Assembly (NCBI RefSeq): GCF_042664895.1
Contig: NZ_JBHTBQ010000027.1
Span: forward strand, 114,758-178,757
Direction: 5' to 3'
DNA from: Iodobacter arcticus
GTDB taxonomy: Bacteria > Pseudomonadota > Gammaproteobacteria > Burkholderiales > Chitinibacteraceae
Length of the DNA: 64,000 bases
Shown here in pieces: positions 32,336 to 41,603 of this stretch. A model generated the notes under the pieces. That model did no database searches. It was not told the DNA's origin and was given only the letters and a program-made list of their open reading frames with translations. How positions within the stretch are numbered: position 1 is the stretch's first letter; each line of letters starts with the position of its first letter. Both the position numbers and the translations under genes were made by a program.

Positions 32336-33226
32336 ATGCGAAAAAATCGATTACTTATTATAGGGTGCGGCGATGTTGTTATCCGCGCCCTGCCTTGGTT
32401 AACTCAACGTTTTAAAGTGTATGCCACTGCGCGTAGCACTGAGGCAGCTGCCAAGCTACGTGAGCTTGGGGTCATCCCCGTGTCATGCGACTTAGATCAG
32501 GCCGCAAGCCTTAAGCGCTTATCTGGCCTTGCCCGCTGGGTTATTTATAGTGCGCCGCCGGCGGGTGATGGTGTGGATGATGTGCGCTGCAAGCGCTTTA
32601 TCGCCAAGATGGAGCGCTACACCGGCTTTGATAAGTCGGCAATTCTAACACCTCGTCACCTTGCCTACATCAGCACCAGTGGCGTTTATGGTGATTGCAA
32701 GGGTGAATGGGTGGCTGAAACCCAGCCCCTCTCTGCGCAATCGGCCAGAGCGATTCGCCGAGTGGCGGCAGAAAACAGCTTGAAAGCGTGGGCCAGATCG
32801 CAAAAAATCAAACTAGCGATCTTACGTGCCCCTGGCATTTACGCCAGCGAGCGCTTACCTGTGCAGCGCATTATGCAAGCCACACCTGCGCTGATTAGCT
32901 CGGACGATAGCTGGTCTAACCATATCCATGCTGATGATTTAGCACATGCGGTAAGTATTGCGCTGTTTCGCGGCAAGCCATTACGAGCCATTAATGTGGT
33001 GGACGATCAGCCGCATAAAATGGGCGATTATTTTGATCAAGTTGCGGACTATCTGGGCCAGCCCCATCCGCCACGCATTCAACGCCAAGATGCCCCAGCG
33101 GTATTGTCGGCCAGCTTGATGTCGTTTTTAAATGAATCACGGCGGCTAAAAAATATCCGTTTAAAGAAAGAACTCAGGCTGCAATTAAAATGGCCCACGA
33201 CTGAGCAATTTCTAAAACAAAAATAA
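32336..33226 (+). CDS. NAD-dependent epimerase/dehydratase-like SDR (YeeZ-like)
   Basis: A 296-residue extended SDR; the ATG at 32336 is chosen over a TTG at 32324 that would overlap the divergent gene's start codon. The Rossmann start is 'RLLIIGCGDVVIRAL', with 'YISTSGVYGDCKGEW' carrying the active-site Tyr region, but the usual YxxxK is replaced by a run of 'RAIRRVAAENSLK', as in YeeZ-type proteins. 'SDDSWSNHIHADDLAHA' is also typical. The substrate is unknown. It is divergent from the ferredoxin-reductase. Confidence 0.82.
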   Translation: MRKNRLLIIGCGDVVIRALPWLTQRFKVYATARSTEAAAKLRELGVIPVSCDLDQAASLKRLSGLARWVIYSAPPAGDGVDDVRCKRFIAKMERYTGFDKSAILTPRHLAYISTSGVYGDCKGEWVAETQPLSAQSARAIRRVAAENSLKAWARSQKIKLAILRAPGIYASERLPVQRIMQATPALISSDDSWSNHIHADDLAHAVSIALFRGKPLRAINVVDDQPHKMGDYFDQVADYLGQPHPPRIQRQDAPAVLSASLMSFLNESRRLKNIRLKKELRLQLKWPTTEQFLKQK

Positions 33227-33300
33227 GCCTGACTATGCCTCTTGCTCAATCATCTATGTGTAAATCGATTTTTTGAGGGTGGTGCTCGATTTTTGAATTT

Positions 33301-33368
33301 GTAGGGCGGGTGAAATCCGCCGTTTTTCATATTTCATTGCAAAGCTCGGCGGGTTTCACCCGCCCTAC
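33301..33368. repeat. GTAGGGCGGGTGAAA palindromic repeat, copy 3
   Basis: GTAGGGCGGGTGAAATCCGCCG and CGGCGGGTTTCACCCGCCCTAC are inverted arms around an A/T-rich centre. It is related to 381-441 and 1627-1685 but with GAAAT in place of GCAAC, and the change is matched in both arms, so the hairpin is preserved. Confidence 0.78.
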
Positions 33369-33411
33369 GATATTTATAATACGTTTGAACAAGAGACATA
33401 ATCAGGAAAAT

Positions 33412-33444
33412 AAAAAAAGGGGCGATTTATCTCGCCCCTTTTTT
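33412..33444 (-). terminator. Terminator of the ycgR-side operon
   Basis: AAAAAAAGGGGCGA pairs with TCGCCCCTTTTTT. On the minus strand it lies just after the ycgR stop and is followed by a T-tract. The form is bidirectional and could also end the SDR transcript. Confidence 0.85.
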
Positions 33445-33462
33445 GTGTGAATATCAAAAAAA

Positions 33463-34218
33463 TTAACCGGTTAATGCCTTTCTTTCTGCTTCCAGTTGCG
33501 ACATTAATCTTTGAATATTTGCTTCTATTTGCCTTGGCAGATTCACAAACTGGCAGCCCATCATCCAAGCAAAATGCCCGGGGCGCTGCTCTAGCTGACG
33601 CAAGGAACGCACTTCAAAATTCAGCTTCATGATGCCTGCCGGGCCAAAATCAAAAGAGATTTCGTTATACACATTGCCTCTTTCAATCAGGGCTTTAAGC
33701 TCATTTGGCACCCAAGCCCCAATTCCCCCCAAAGAAACATCATGCACATTCAGCCATTCACGCGTGCCATTAGCAAATAATAATTGGCAGCGATAAGGCC
33801 GGGCCAGCGGTGTAGGCAGGCGATAATACTCGCGGCGTTGTAATTTAATTAAATCCGCCGGAAAAACAGTACTTAATGCGGGCCCGCCCTCGTGCTGGCA
33901 ATTTCGTACAATGCCCACTGCAAATTGTATTTTTACTCCGTCAGGCACGGCCAGTACTAAAGAGCGAGCAGAATTAAGCAATATCTGATTTGATTCAGCA
34001 TTTCCCCCAACATCAAACACAAAGGTTTTACCTTTGATATCAACATCAAGAATGCGAGATAAAATCAATTCCCGACCTTCGTTTAAATAGATGGTGATAA
34101 AGGTGCCGCGCTGCGCCAGCGTGCGCAACACAGCGCCGATCTCCATCGGGGCGGTGATCCGATAAGCCTCAATTTCTTCACCATCCGAAATCGGACTGAC
34201 TTGCTCGCTTTCACCCAC
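33463..34218 (-). CDS. ycgR: YcgR-type flagellar brake with PilZ domain
   Basis: A 251-residue c-di-GMP effector. Residues about 1-115 form the YcgR N-terminal domain, and residues about 128-245 the PilZ domain with 'QRREYYRLPTP' (RxxxR) and 'DVSLGGIGA' (D/NxSxxG), both intact for c-di-GMP binding. YcgR acts on the flagellar motor to slow swimming. No flagellar genes are adjacent. It lies 20 bases downstream of the SCO gene on the same strand. Confidence 0.92.
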   Translation of the reverse strand: MGESEQVSPISDGEEIEAYRITAPMEIGAVLRTLAQRGTFITIYLNEGRELILSRILDVDIKGKTFVFDVGGNAESNQILLNSARSLVLAVPDGVKIQFAVGIVRNCQHEGGPALSTVFPADLIKLQRREYYRLPTPLARPYRCQLLFANGTREWLNVHDVSLGGIGAWVPNELKALIERGNVYNEISFDFGPAGIMKLNFEVRSLRQLEQRPGHFAWMMGCQFVNLPRQIEANIQRLMSQLEAERKALTG

Positions 34219-34238
34219 GGATTTCTCGCCTTAATTAA

Positions 34239-34808
34239 TTATTCATTCAGCAAAAGTGTTAAATCATGTACAAAAACACTGGCTCCAGCTCCGTAGCTTA
34301 CCATTACACGTGGCTTGCCGTTTTTATCTAACAAATAACTACCTGCACTATGATCAACCGTGTAATCGCCACTACTGCTCATTTGCTTTTGATAAATGAT
34401 TTTATAGCGCCCTGCCACCTCGGCTAATTGTGCCGCTGTACCGCTCAGGCCTAAAAACCGTGAATCAAAAACCGGCACATACTGCTTTAATACTTCTTTA
34501 GTATCTCGCTCTGGATCAACCGAAACAAATAAAACTTGTACCTGATCGGCTTTACTACCTAATTGCTGCATTGCGTTTTTTAATTCAATCATGGTGGTCG
34601 GGCAAACATCGGGGCAATGGGTATAACCAAAGAAAATCACCACTACCTTATCTTTAAAATCTGCCAAAGAACGCGTTTTACCGGTGTGATCGCTTAAAGT
34701 AAATTCGCCACCCAACGCGCCCCCACCAATATCTGTACCTTGAAACTGCGGTTTGGAACAAGCCGCCAATAAGAAAAAGCAACACATGCACAATAAGGCT
34801 CTTAGCAT
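34239..34808 (-). CDS. SCO1/SenC-family copper-binding lipoprotein
   Basis: A 189-residue SCO protein for CuA-site assembly of cytochrome oxidase, anchored by a lipobox ('FFLLAAC|SKPQ'). 'FFGYTHCPDVCPTTM' gives the CxxxC copper site and 'YTVDHSAGSYLLD' the third ligand, histidine. All ligands are present. It acts in the periplasm. It is 15 bases downstream of bioD on the same strand, probably only by co-transcription. Confidence 0.95.
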   Translation of the reverse strand: MLRALLCMCCFFLLAACSKPQFQGTDIGGGALGGEFTLSDHTGKTRSLADFKDKVVVIFFGYTHCPDVCPTTMIELKNAMQQLGSKADQVQVLFVSVDPERDTKEVLKQYVPVFDSRFLGLSGTAAQLAEVAGRYKIIYQKQMSSSGDYTVDHSAGSYLLDKNGKPRVMVSYGAGASVFVHDLTLLLNE

Positions 34809-34823
34809 CCGGTTTATATCCTT

Positions 34824-35534
34824 TCAATTATTTATAGTGTGCTTTGCACCTACTCTACAAGCAAGCGCTTCTATTGATTTAGCTGACAAAGCCCGATTTT
34901 GTGCATCCACTGAATAAGCAATTTCTGCCAATAAAGGCGCTGGCAAATGTGTTTGCAGATATTGCACATTATCGGCATAACGCGGCATTTCTGAATCGAC
35001 CTGATTGGCAATCCAGCCAGCCAATGGTAAACCTGCCGCTAAAATGGCCTCAGCGCTCAGCATGGCATGGTTTAAGCAGCCCAAGCGCATGCCCACCACC
35101 AAGATCACAGGCGCTTGCAAGCGCTTAGCTAAATCGGCCATAGATGCATCTTCGGACAAGGGCGCATACCAACCACCCGCGCCTTCCACCAGCACCACAT
35201 CGGCTAACGTTTGCAACTGTTCGGCAGCGCTCACCATCAAATCCAAATCTAAAACCCGGCCCGCATCTTTAGCGACTAAATGCGGCGAAATGGGCGCTTC
35301 AAACAGATAGGGGCAAGCCAAATGGGCAGGTGCTGCAATATTCGATGCGGCAGCATGCGCAGCCACATCACTATTCCAAAGCTTGCCGTTCCGCCACTCG
35401 CAACCCGCAGCCACCGGCTTCATCCCTACTGCCGATTGCCCTGTAGCAACAAAACCACGCAAGAGCTGGGCTGTAGCAATCGTTTTACCGACATCGGTAT
35501 CGGTGCCAGTCACAAAATACATTTGCCCGATCAT
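34824..35534 (-). CDS. bioD: Dethiobiotin synthetase
   Basis: A 236-residue ATP-dependent carboxylase that makes dethiobiotin from DAPA. The P-loop is 'YFVTGTDTDVGKTIATAQLL'. 'VEGAGGWYAPL' and 'GCLNHAMLS' are further BioD motifs. Its ATG overlaps the bioC stop by four bases (ATGA). The other biotin genes (bioA, bioB, bioF, bioH) are not in the window. Confidence 0.95.
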   Translation of the reverse strand: MIGQMYFVTGTDTDVGKTIATAQLLRGFVATGQSAVGMKPVAAGCEWRNGKLWNSDVAAHAAASNIAAPAHLACPYLFEAPISPHLVAKDAGRVLDLDLMVSAAEQLQTLADVVLVEGAGGWYAPLSEDASMADLAKRLQAPVILVVGMRLGCLNHAMLSAEAILAAGLPLAGWIANQVDSEMPRYADNVQYLQTHLPAPLLAEIAYSVDAQNRALSAKSIEALACRVGAKHTINN

Positions 35535-36427
35535 GCTTGCCTCGGCCGAAATTCAATAATCTGGCTACCATCGGCATTCTTTTTGGCAGGCTTGGTGAGT
35601 GGCTTCCATGCATGGCCGTAAACCACTTCGTAGGTACATGGCAGCAAACCATCTCGCCTAAATGTCTCGTATTTCGCCACTATTTTTTGCCACGCTGCCT
35701 TGCCCAGCATGCCCCGCGAGCGGCCTTCCGCTACATTATGTGCGCCGATGTCTTTTAAATCTTGCATGATGGCCTTGGCACTCTCGTAAGTCATTGTGAG
35801 GTATTCCATATCCATCACCGGCGTGCTCAGGCCATTTTTGACTAAAGCATCACCAAGGTCGTGCATGTCGATAAAGCGATTCACATGTTCTTTGTTATCC
35901 ACCGCAGCAAAAGACGCGCGCAATTCTTTGAGCGTATCCGGGCCAAGGGTAGAAAACATCAACAGGCCACCGGGCTTTAAAACACGGGTAAATTCTGCAA
36001 ATGCGGCATCCGGCTCATTACACCATTGCAGGGTAAGGCTAGACCAAATCACATCAACTGATTCATCCGCCAGCGGCAAAGATTCAATATCGGCGCAAAG
36101 ATAAGCCGCGCCTTGGCCACGCAAACTTGCCCAAAGCTTTTTTAAACCACCGCCCTCTTTAGCTTTGGCCACTTGCAACATGCCCGGTGCTAAATCCAGC
36201 TCGATCAGCTGAGCATCTTTGTAGAGCGTTTGTAATTGCGGCGCACAGTAGCCTGTACCGCAACCTGCATCTAATACGGTGACAGGGTTAACTTTGATGT
36301 AATCCAAACGTTCAAACATACGATCAGCCACTTCGCGCTGCAAAATAGCGGCCGCATCGTAGCTTGTTGCTGCTTTATCAAAAGCAGCGCGCATAGCTGC
36401 TTTTTCGGTATGAAAGGATTTGCTCAT
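35531..36427 (-). CDS. bioC: Malonyl-ACP O-methyltransferase
   Basis: A 298-residue SAM methyltransferase that starts pimeloyl synthesis by methylating malonyl-ACP. 'AFDKAATSYDAAAILQREVADRM' is the BioC N-terminal signature, 'VLDAGCGTGY' the SAM-binding motif, and 'SLTLQWCNEP' a BioC-specific stretch. The C-terminal 'TYEVVYGHAWKP' is also typical. It is the first gene of the bioC-bioD pair, followed by the SCO and ycgR genes. Confidence 0.95.
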   Translation of the reverse strand: MSKSFHTEKAAMRAAFDKAATSYDAAAILQREVADRMFERLDYIKVNPVTVLDAGCGTGYCAPQLQTLYKDAQLIELDLAPGMLQVAKAKEGGGLKKLWASLRGQGAAYLCADIESLPLADESVDVIWSSLTLQWCNEPDAAFAEFTRVLKPGGLLMFSTLGPDTLKELRASFAAVDNKEHVNRFIDMHDLGDALVKNGLSTPVMDMEYLTMTYESAKAIMQDLKDIGAHNVAEGRSRGMLGKAAWQKIVAKYETFRRDGLLPCTYEVVYGHAWKPLTKPAKKNADGSQIIEFRPRQA

Positions 36428-36615
36428 TGAGTCCTTATAAGTACTATTTACAACTATATAAAATGATCCTGGATGGCATCAGAGTCATCCAAGTTATATC
36501 TTTAGCGCGGCTGCTATTGGGTAAAAAGATTTACTCGTAAATCAGGGCAAAGCTGCCCCTGCGGCCTCGAATGCCCTAGCAGCATCCGAGTATTGCTTGG
36601 CTAAAAAAGGCCAAC

Positions 36616-37257
36616 TTACGCTTCTGTCTTAGCAAATTTCATTTTAATAAATTCAATCACCACGGGCATGGCAGGAATCAGCACCAGAGCAATTGCAATT
36701 GAGCCAATATTTTTAGCAATGAAAGGGATGCCACCCAGAAAGTAACCTGCATAAAGCAAGGAAACCACCCAAACCGCAGCACCAATCAGATTAAACATCA
36801 AAAAGCGGTGATAGCTCATCTCGGCCATACCGGCCACAAAAGGCGCAAAGGTGCGCACAATCGGCACAAAGCGCGCCAGAATAATAGTCTTGCCACCGTG
36901 CCTTTCATAAAAAGCATGGGTTTTTTGCAAATAATCCTGGCGAAATATTTTAGAATCTTTATTGGCAAAGAGCTTATGGCCAAAATAACGGCCAATGGTG
37001 TAATTAACCGCATCGCCTAAAACCGCAGCGGTAAATAATAGCCCCATCAGTAAATACAAATTCATATGCCCGCCGCCAGCCAGCATACCGGCTACAAACA
37101 ACAGCGAGTCACCGGGCAGAAAAGGCATGATCACCACGCCGGTTTCGACAAAAATAACCGAAAACAACAGTGCATAAACCCAGTTGCCATATTGAGCAAT
37201 CAGTTGGGCTAAATACACATCAAGGTGTAAAAAAACATCAATGGGGTTAAATTCCAT
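36616..37257 (-). CDS. DedA-family membrane protein
   Basis: A 213-residue DedA protein. The ATG at 37257 has GGAGAG upstream, while the longer frame reading lacks support. 'FVETGVVIMPFLPGDSLLF' with the E and 'GDS', and 'FGRF'-like 'LARFVPIVRTFAPFVAGMAEMSYHRF' with the R and P residues, are the conserved acidic and basic sites. The family includes undecaprenyl-phosphate and phospholipid flippases and affects envelope and proton-motive-force homeostasis. It is located in the inner membrane. Confidence 0.94.
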   Translation of the reverse strand: MEFNPIDVFLHLDVYLAQLIAQYGNWVYALLFSVIFVETGVVIMPFLPGDSLLFVAGMLAGGGHMNLYLLMGLLFTAAVLGDAVNYTIGRYFGHKLFANKDSKIFRQDYLQKTHAFYERHGGKTIILARFVPIVRTFAPFVAGMAEMSYHRFLMFNLIGAAVWVVSLLYAGYFLGGIPFIAKNIGSIAIALVLIPAMPVVIEFIKMKFAKTEA

Positions 37258-37393
37258 CTTTTCTCTCCAAATAGACCGTTGAAAAATATCACAAGGCAAA
37301 AAATAGTAAGGGGCCGCAATTCCTTGATAATCTGAATCTTTTTTAACACGCATCATCAATGGTGGTATTCATTTTTCAACGGCTTGCTAAACA

Positions 37394-37422
37394 CAAAAAC
37401 GCCGACGATATACTCGTCGGCG
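37394..37422 (-). terminator. Terminator of yajC-secD-secF
   Basis: CGCCGACGA and TCGTCGGCG form a 9-bp stem with a TATAC loop; on the minus strand a TTTTT run follows. It lies 25 bases after the secF stop. Confidence 0.88.
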
Positions 37423-37446
37423 TAGAGTTAAGCGTAAGGCAAAAAC

Positions 37447-38385
37447 TTAAACCACCGCTTCTTCTTTAATTCTAACCGGCTTAATCATATTTTCGCGCGT
37501 GACACCCAGCATCAGTAAAAGCGGCGACGCCACCAAGACCGATGAATAGATACCAAATACAATGCCAATGGTCAGTGCCATCGCAAAGCCATGCAATGCA
37601 GCACCACCAAAAATCAGCATGGATAAAACCATACACTCAGTAGAGCCGTGAGTAATAAGGGTTCGGCTGATCGTGGCAGTAATGGCGTTATCAATCACCT
37701 GCGGCACTGTTTTACCACGCAAGTTTGGCTTGCGGAAATTCTCGCGAATCCGATCGAACACCACCACTGATTCATTGACCGAATAACCCAGCACAGCCAG
37801 AATACCCGCCAGCACGGTCAAAGTGAACTCCCACTGAAATAGCGCAAAGCAACCCAAAATAATGATCACGTCGTGCATATTGGCAATCACTGCCGATACC
37901 GCGAAGCGCCATTCAAAGCGAATCGCTAAGTAAGCAATAATCCCCACACACACCAGCAAAATAGCCGTTGCGCCATGAGTAACCAGCTCACTCCCCACAG
38001 ACGGGCCAATAAACTCAACTTTACGCAGCTCTACATCAGCGCGATCCGCTTTAAGCAGGTTCAGCACTTCGTTCGATAACTGAGCACTGGTTTTGGTTTT
38101 GATATTAGGAATACGCACCATCACATCGCGCGTGGTTCCCAAAGACTGCACCTGCGCTTCGCCGTACTTTAAACCCTCTACTTTTTCCCGAACTTGGTTT
38201 AAATCAACCGACTGGCTATAGCGCAGCTCCATCACCGTACCACCGGTAAATTCCACGCCCAGATTCAGGCCCTTCATCACCAGAAACGCGACCGCCAAAA
38301 CAAAGGTTGCCAGCGAAATCGCCGTTGTGAGCTTGCCGTAGCTCATAAACGGGATATCACGCTTTATATGAAAAAATTCAATCAT
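37447..38385 (-). CDS. secF: Protein translocase subunit SecF
   Basis: A 312-residue SecF with six membrane helices. 'GLNLGVEFTGGTVMELRY' is the SecF 'GVDFxGG' motif, and 'LAGILAVLGYSVNESVVVFDRIREN' holds the conserved D-R region for proton-driven export. SecDF uses the proton gradient to pull proteins out of SecYEG. The gene is 12 bases downstream of secD. Confidence 0.98.
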   Translation of the reverse strand: MIEFFHIKRDIPFMSYGKLTTAISLATFVLAVAFLVMKGLNLGVEFTGGTVMELRYSQSVDLNQVREKVEGLKYGEAQVQSLGTTRDVMVRIPNIKTKTSAQLSNEVLNLLKADRADVELRKVEFIGPSVGSELVTHGATAILLVCVGIIAYLAIRFEWRFAVSAVIANMHDVIIILGCFALFQWEFTLTVLAGILAVLGYSVNESVVVFDRIRENFRKPNLRGKTVPQVIDNAITATISRTLITHGSTECMVLSMLIFGGAALHGFAMALTIGIVFGIYSSVLVASPLLLMLGVTRENMIKPVRIKEEAVV

Positions 38386-38397
38386 TGCGATGCACCC

Positions 38398-40209
38398 TTA
38401 CACAGCCAGCGTAGAAACGCGACGGCCGCCATAAATGAGGTTAATGATGCCGCGAGATACAAACACCGCGCTATACATCGACGTTAAGATCCCGATGCAA
38501 TGTACCCAAGCAAAACCACGTACCGCACCCGAGCCAAAAATCAACAGCGCTAGGCCAGCGATCAAGGTGGTGACATTGGAATCCAAAATAGTGGCAAAAG
38601 CATGGCTATACCCATTATGAATCGAGGCTTGTGGTGTCATACCGGAGCGCAGCTCTTCGCGCACCCGCTCGTTAATCAGCACGTTGGCATCAATTGCCAT
38701 CCCCAGCGCTAAGGCAATCGCCGCGATACCCGGCAGCGTTAAGGTCACACCCAGTAAGGACAACATCGCCAGCAGGAACAATAAATTGGCAGCCAATGAA
38801 ACCGTCGATACCACACCAAATACACGGTAATAGATCATCATAAAGATGGAGATCGCAAGAAAACCATATAAGGTTGAGTGAAAACCCTTGGTGATATTGT
38901 CTTGTCCCAGACTTGGGCCAATGGTGCGTTCTTCAACAATATTCATGGGTGCAGCAAGCGAGCCCGCGCGCAGTAGCAGCGCAGTATCGTTCGCTTCGGC
39001 AACGCCCATCGAGCCAGAAATCTGCACGCGGCCACCACCAATTTCAGAACGAATCACCGGCGCAGTAACCACTTCGCCCTTGCCTTTTTCAACCAGAACC
39101 ATTGCCATGCGCTTACCAATGTTTTCTTTGGTCAGCGTTTTAAAGATGGCAGCACCTGTGGAATCAAGGCCAATATGTACCGCAGCCGAGTTTTGATCAT
39201 CAAAGCCCGCTTGCGCGTCGCTGATATTATCCCCCGTCAGCTCTACTTCTTTTTTCAGCAAAATTGGACGATTCTGTCCATCGCTGCCGCGCTCGCTTAA
39301 TAGCTCAAAGCCAGCAGGGACATTGCCATTCAGTGCATCGGTCATTTTGGCTTGATCGTCTTCCACCATGCGCACTTCCAGCGTGGCAGTACGGCCCAGA
39401 ATATCTTTAGCCTTCGAGGTATCTTGCACACCTGGCAATTGCACCACGATACGGCCTTCACCTTGCTGTTGAATCACTGGCTCAGCCACGCCCAGCTCAT
39501 TCACCCGATTATGCAGGGTGGTGATATTTTGTTTGACCGCGTCGGTTTTTAATTGCTGTAATGCTTCCGGAGAATAAGAAATGACAATCTTATTCTCACG
39601 TACATCAATCTGGCGCTGTAGCAAGACTTTGCGTAAAACTTTAACCGCTTCTTTGGTCGTTTCATCATCGCGCAGCTGCACTTCAACGCTGTCGCGGGTT
39701 GATACAATCCGGCCGTAGCGAATTTTCTTTTCTTTTAGCTCACGGCGTACATCACCTGCGGTTTTCTCTAAAGCTTTATCAACGGCAGCTTTCATATCCA
39801 CTTCAAGCAAGAAGTGCACACCACCGCGTAAATCCAGTCCCAGAGACATCGGCTTAGCCCCGATCTTGGTCAGCCAAGACGGTGTATCCGACAAGAGGTT
39901 TAAAGCCACGCTGTAATCATCGCCCAGCTTAGCTTGTAACAGCTCTTTAGCCTTTAACTGGATTTCCGTATCTTTAAAGCGAAATTTCACCGAATTGCTA
40001 TCAAGGAGCACATCTTCGGTTTTTACACCGGCGCTCTTTAAAATGGCTTCAGCACTTTGCTGCAGCGCGGCGTCTACCTTCACCGTGGCACGAACGCTGG
40101 CAATTTGTACTGCCGGGCTTTCACCAAACAGATTAGGCAGGGTGTAGAGCGTTGCCAAAGCAACGGACAGAATAATTATTAGGTATTTCCAAAGCGGGTA
40201 GCGATTCAT
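38398..40209 (-). CDS. secD: Protein translocase subunit SecD
   Basis: A 603-residue SecD of normal proteobacterial length. 'GLDLRGGVHFLLEVD' is the first-periplasmic-domain motif, and the last third has six helices with 'ALGMAIDANVLINERVREE', the conserved D-A-N-V proton-path motif, and 'ILDSNVTTLIAGLALLIFGSGAVRGFA'. It forms a complex with SecF and YajC. It starts 66 bases after the yajC stop. Confidence 0.98.
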   Translation of the reverse strand: MNRYPLWKYLIIILSVALATLYTLPNLFGESPAVQIASVRATVKVDAALQQSAEAILKSAGVKTEDVLLDSNSVKFRFKDTEIQLKAKELLQAKLGDDYSVALNLLSDTPSWLTKIGAKPMSLGLDLRGGVHFLLEVDMKAAVDKALEKTAGDVRRELKEKKIRYGRIVSTRDSVEVQLRDDETTKEAVKVLRKVLLQRQIDVRENKIVISYSPEALQQLKTDAVKQNITTLHNRVNELGVAEPVIQQQGEGRIVVQLPGVQDTSKAKDILGRTATLEVRMVEDDQAKMTDALNGNVPAGFELLSERGSDGQNRPILLKKEVELTGDNISDAQAGFDDQNSAAVHIGLDSTGAAIFKTLTKENIGKRMAMVLVEKGKGEVVTAPVIRSEIGGGRVQISGSMGVAEANDTALLLRAGSLAAPMNIVEERTIGPSLGQDNITKGFHSTLYGFLAISIFMMIYYRVFGVVSTVSLAANLLFLLAMLSLLGVTLTLPGIAAIALALGMAIDANVLINERVREELRSGMTPQASIHNGYSHAFATILDSNVTTLIAGLALLIFGSGAVRGFAWVHCIGILTSMYSAVFVSRGIINLIYGGRRVSTLAV

Positions 40210-40275
40210 GGCAGGACCCAGAAATGCACAAAAGGCGGTGCAGTTGTTAGCACAAACTGCACCGCCTTATTGGCT

Positions 40276-40602
40276 TTACTTGTTATTTTTAATAGTGCCT
40301 TTTTCCAAACGCGCTGCAATTGCAGCACGTTGGAACAGGATTTCTACGCCATCAGCTAATTCAAGAGTGACATATTGCTCGTTCACCTTGGTGATGCGGC
40401 CAGCCATACCACCACTGGTAACCACTTCATCGCCTTTAGCCAGAGCAGCCAGCATGGCTTGTTGTTCTTTAGCGCGTTTTTGTTGTGGACGAATCAACAT
40501 AAAGTAGAACAAAACAAAAATCACGATCATAGGAAGAAAAGACATAAAGTCCATTCCTGCCGCAGGTGCGGCGCCTGTTGCATACGCGGGTGCAATGAAC
40601 AT
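40276..40602 (-). CDS. yajC: Preprotein translocase subunit YajC
   Basis: A 108-residue small membrane protein. I start at the ATG at 40602 ('MFIAPAYA'), the usual length, rather than 20 codons earlier. One TM helix ('FLPMIVIFVLFYFMLIRPQQKR') ends in the invariant 'RPQQKR', and 'GDEVVTSGGMAGRITKV' is the conserved cytoplasmic part. It belongs with secD and secF in one operon. Confidence 0.97.
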   Translation of the reverse strand: MFIAPAYATGAAPAAGMDFMSFLPMIVIFVLFYFMLIRPQQKRAKEQQAMLAALAKGDEVVTSGGMAGRITKVNEQYVTLELADGVEILFQRAAIAARLEKGTIKNNK

Positions 40603-40871
40603 ATCGGGTTGGTTCCGTGTCAATAAAGCAAAGCGGCCCATTCTAGCGGGTGAACCACACAAAATCTACCCAGCTTTTTTGCTTGCCGTCATCAAAACCG
40701 CTTTAAAACCGCATGTCCTGCATTTTGACCTAGGCAACTTTGCTTTTTACGAAAATAAAAGGGAACTTTAGCCAAACAGAATAGTCGGCCAGATAAAAGC
40801 GAATCATCAGCAGCCCCTAGGATAAAGAAAAACAGAGGCTTGCCGCACAAAACCGCCACTTAACACATCAT

Positions 40872-41324
40872 TTACTTGGCCCAGAAACGCTCCAGCCAGC
40901 TTTTTTTATGCCAGGTTGCTTGTGCTCCGCGGGATAAAAAATGCTCGGTATAGCGCTTATCGCCTTCCATAATATGATTGGTCAGCCAGTTTCTTAAAAA
41001 ATGCATCAATTCAAAAGTAACCGCCTCGCCCCCTGCCAGGCGAGCTTGCAGGCTATTCATTTGCTTTATTAAATCTTCATGATGTTGCTTATGTGCATCG
41101 TAATCGGGGTAGCCTAAAATACGCATCAGGCTTTCTTCTACCGTAAAGTGCGTCCGGGTGTAATCGGCAAGGCGCCCCAGAATAAGCACCGATGCCTCGC
41201 TGCCATGATGCAAGCGAATGGCATCATGTAGCTCATTAAGTAAATCGATCAACACCTTGTGCTGCTCATCAATTTCCTGAATACCAACCGACAACTCATC
41301 GTTCCACTCAAAAAATACTGACAT
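40872..41324 (-). CDS. Bacteriohemerythrin
   Basis: A 150-residue O2-binding di-iron protein. All seven ligands are in place: H22, H59, E63, H78, H82, H117 and D122 ('DEQHK', 'HFTVEE', 'HKQHH', 'NHIMEGD'). It starts with the typical 'EWNDELSVGI'. In bacteria such proteins supply oxygen to respiratory or methane-oxidising membranes or sense O2. It is a single gene. Confidence 0.95.
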   Translation of the reverse strand: MSVFFEWNDELSVGIQEIDEQHKVLIDLLNELHDAIRLHHGSEASVLILGRLADYTRTHFTVEESLMRILGYPDYDAHKQHHEDLIKQMNSLQARLAGGEAVTFELMHFLRNWLTNHIMEGDKRYTEHFLSRGAQATWHKKSWLERFWAK

Positions 41325-41603
41325 TTCGCGTCTCTCCCTGACTGTTTAGAAAGAATTTTGCAGATAAAATGTCATCTAAATATTGAGCCATATCAATATT
41401 TAAATAAGCCTAGGGAAAGCCTGAATAAGGTTTAAGCCTTGGGTTTCCTAAATAAAAGCAAGCCTGATGCGCCCTGCAAAATACTAACAAGGCCTTATTT
41501 GCGCTTTGCAGGGGCACTATAATCACCAGAACACTGCAAAAACGTTCTCAAAAGAAGGCGGGAATGCGACAATACCGCCGAGAATCTCTATTAGGTAAGC
41601 AAA

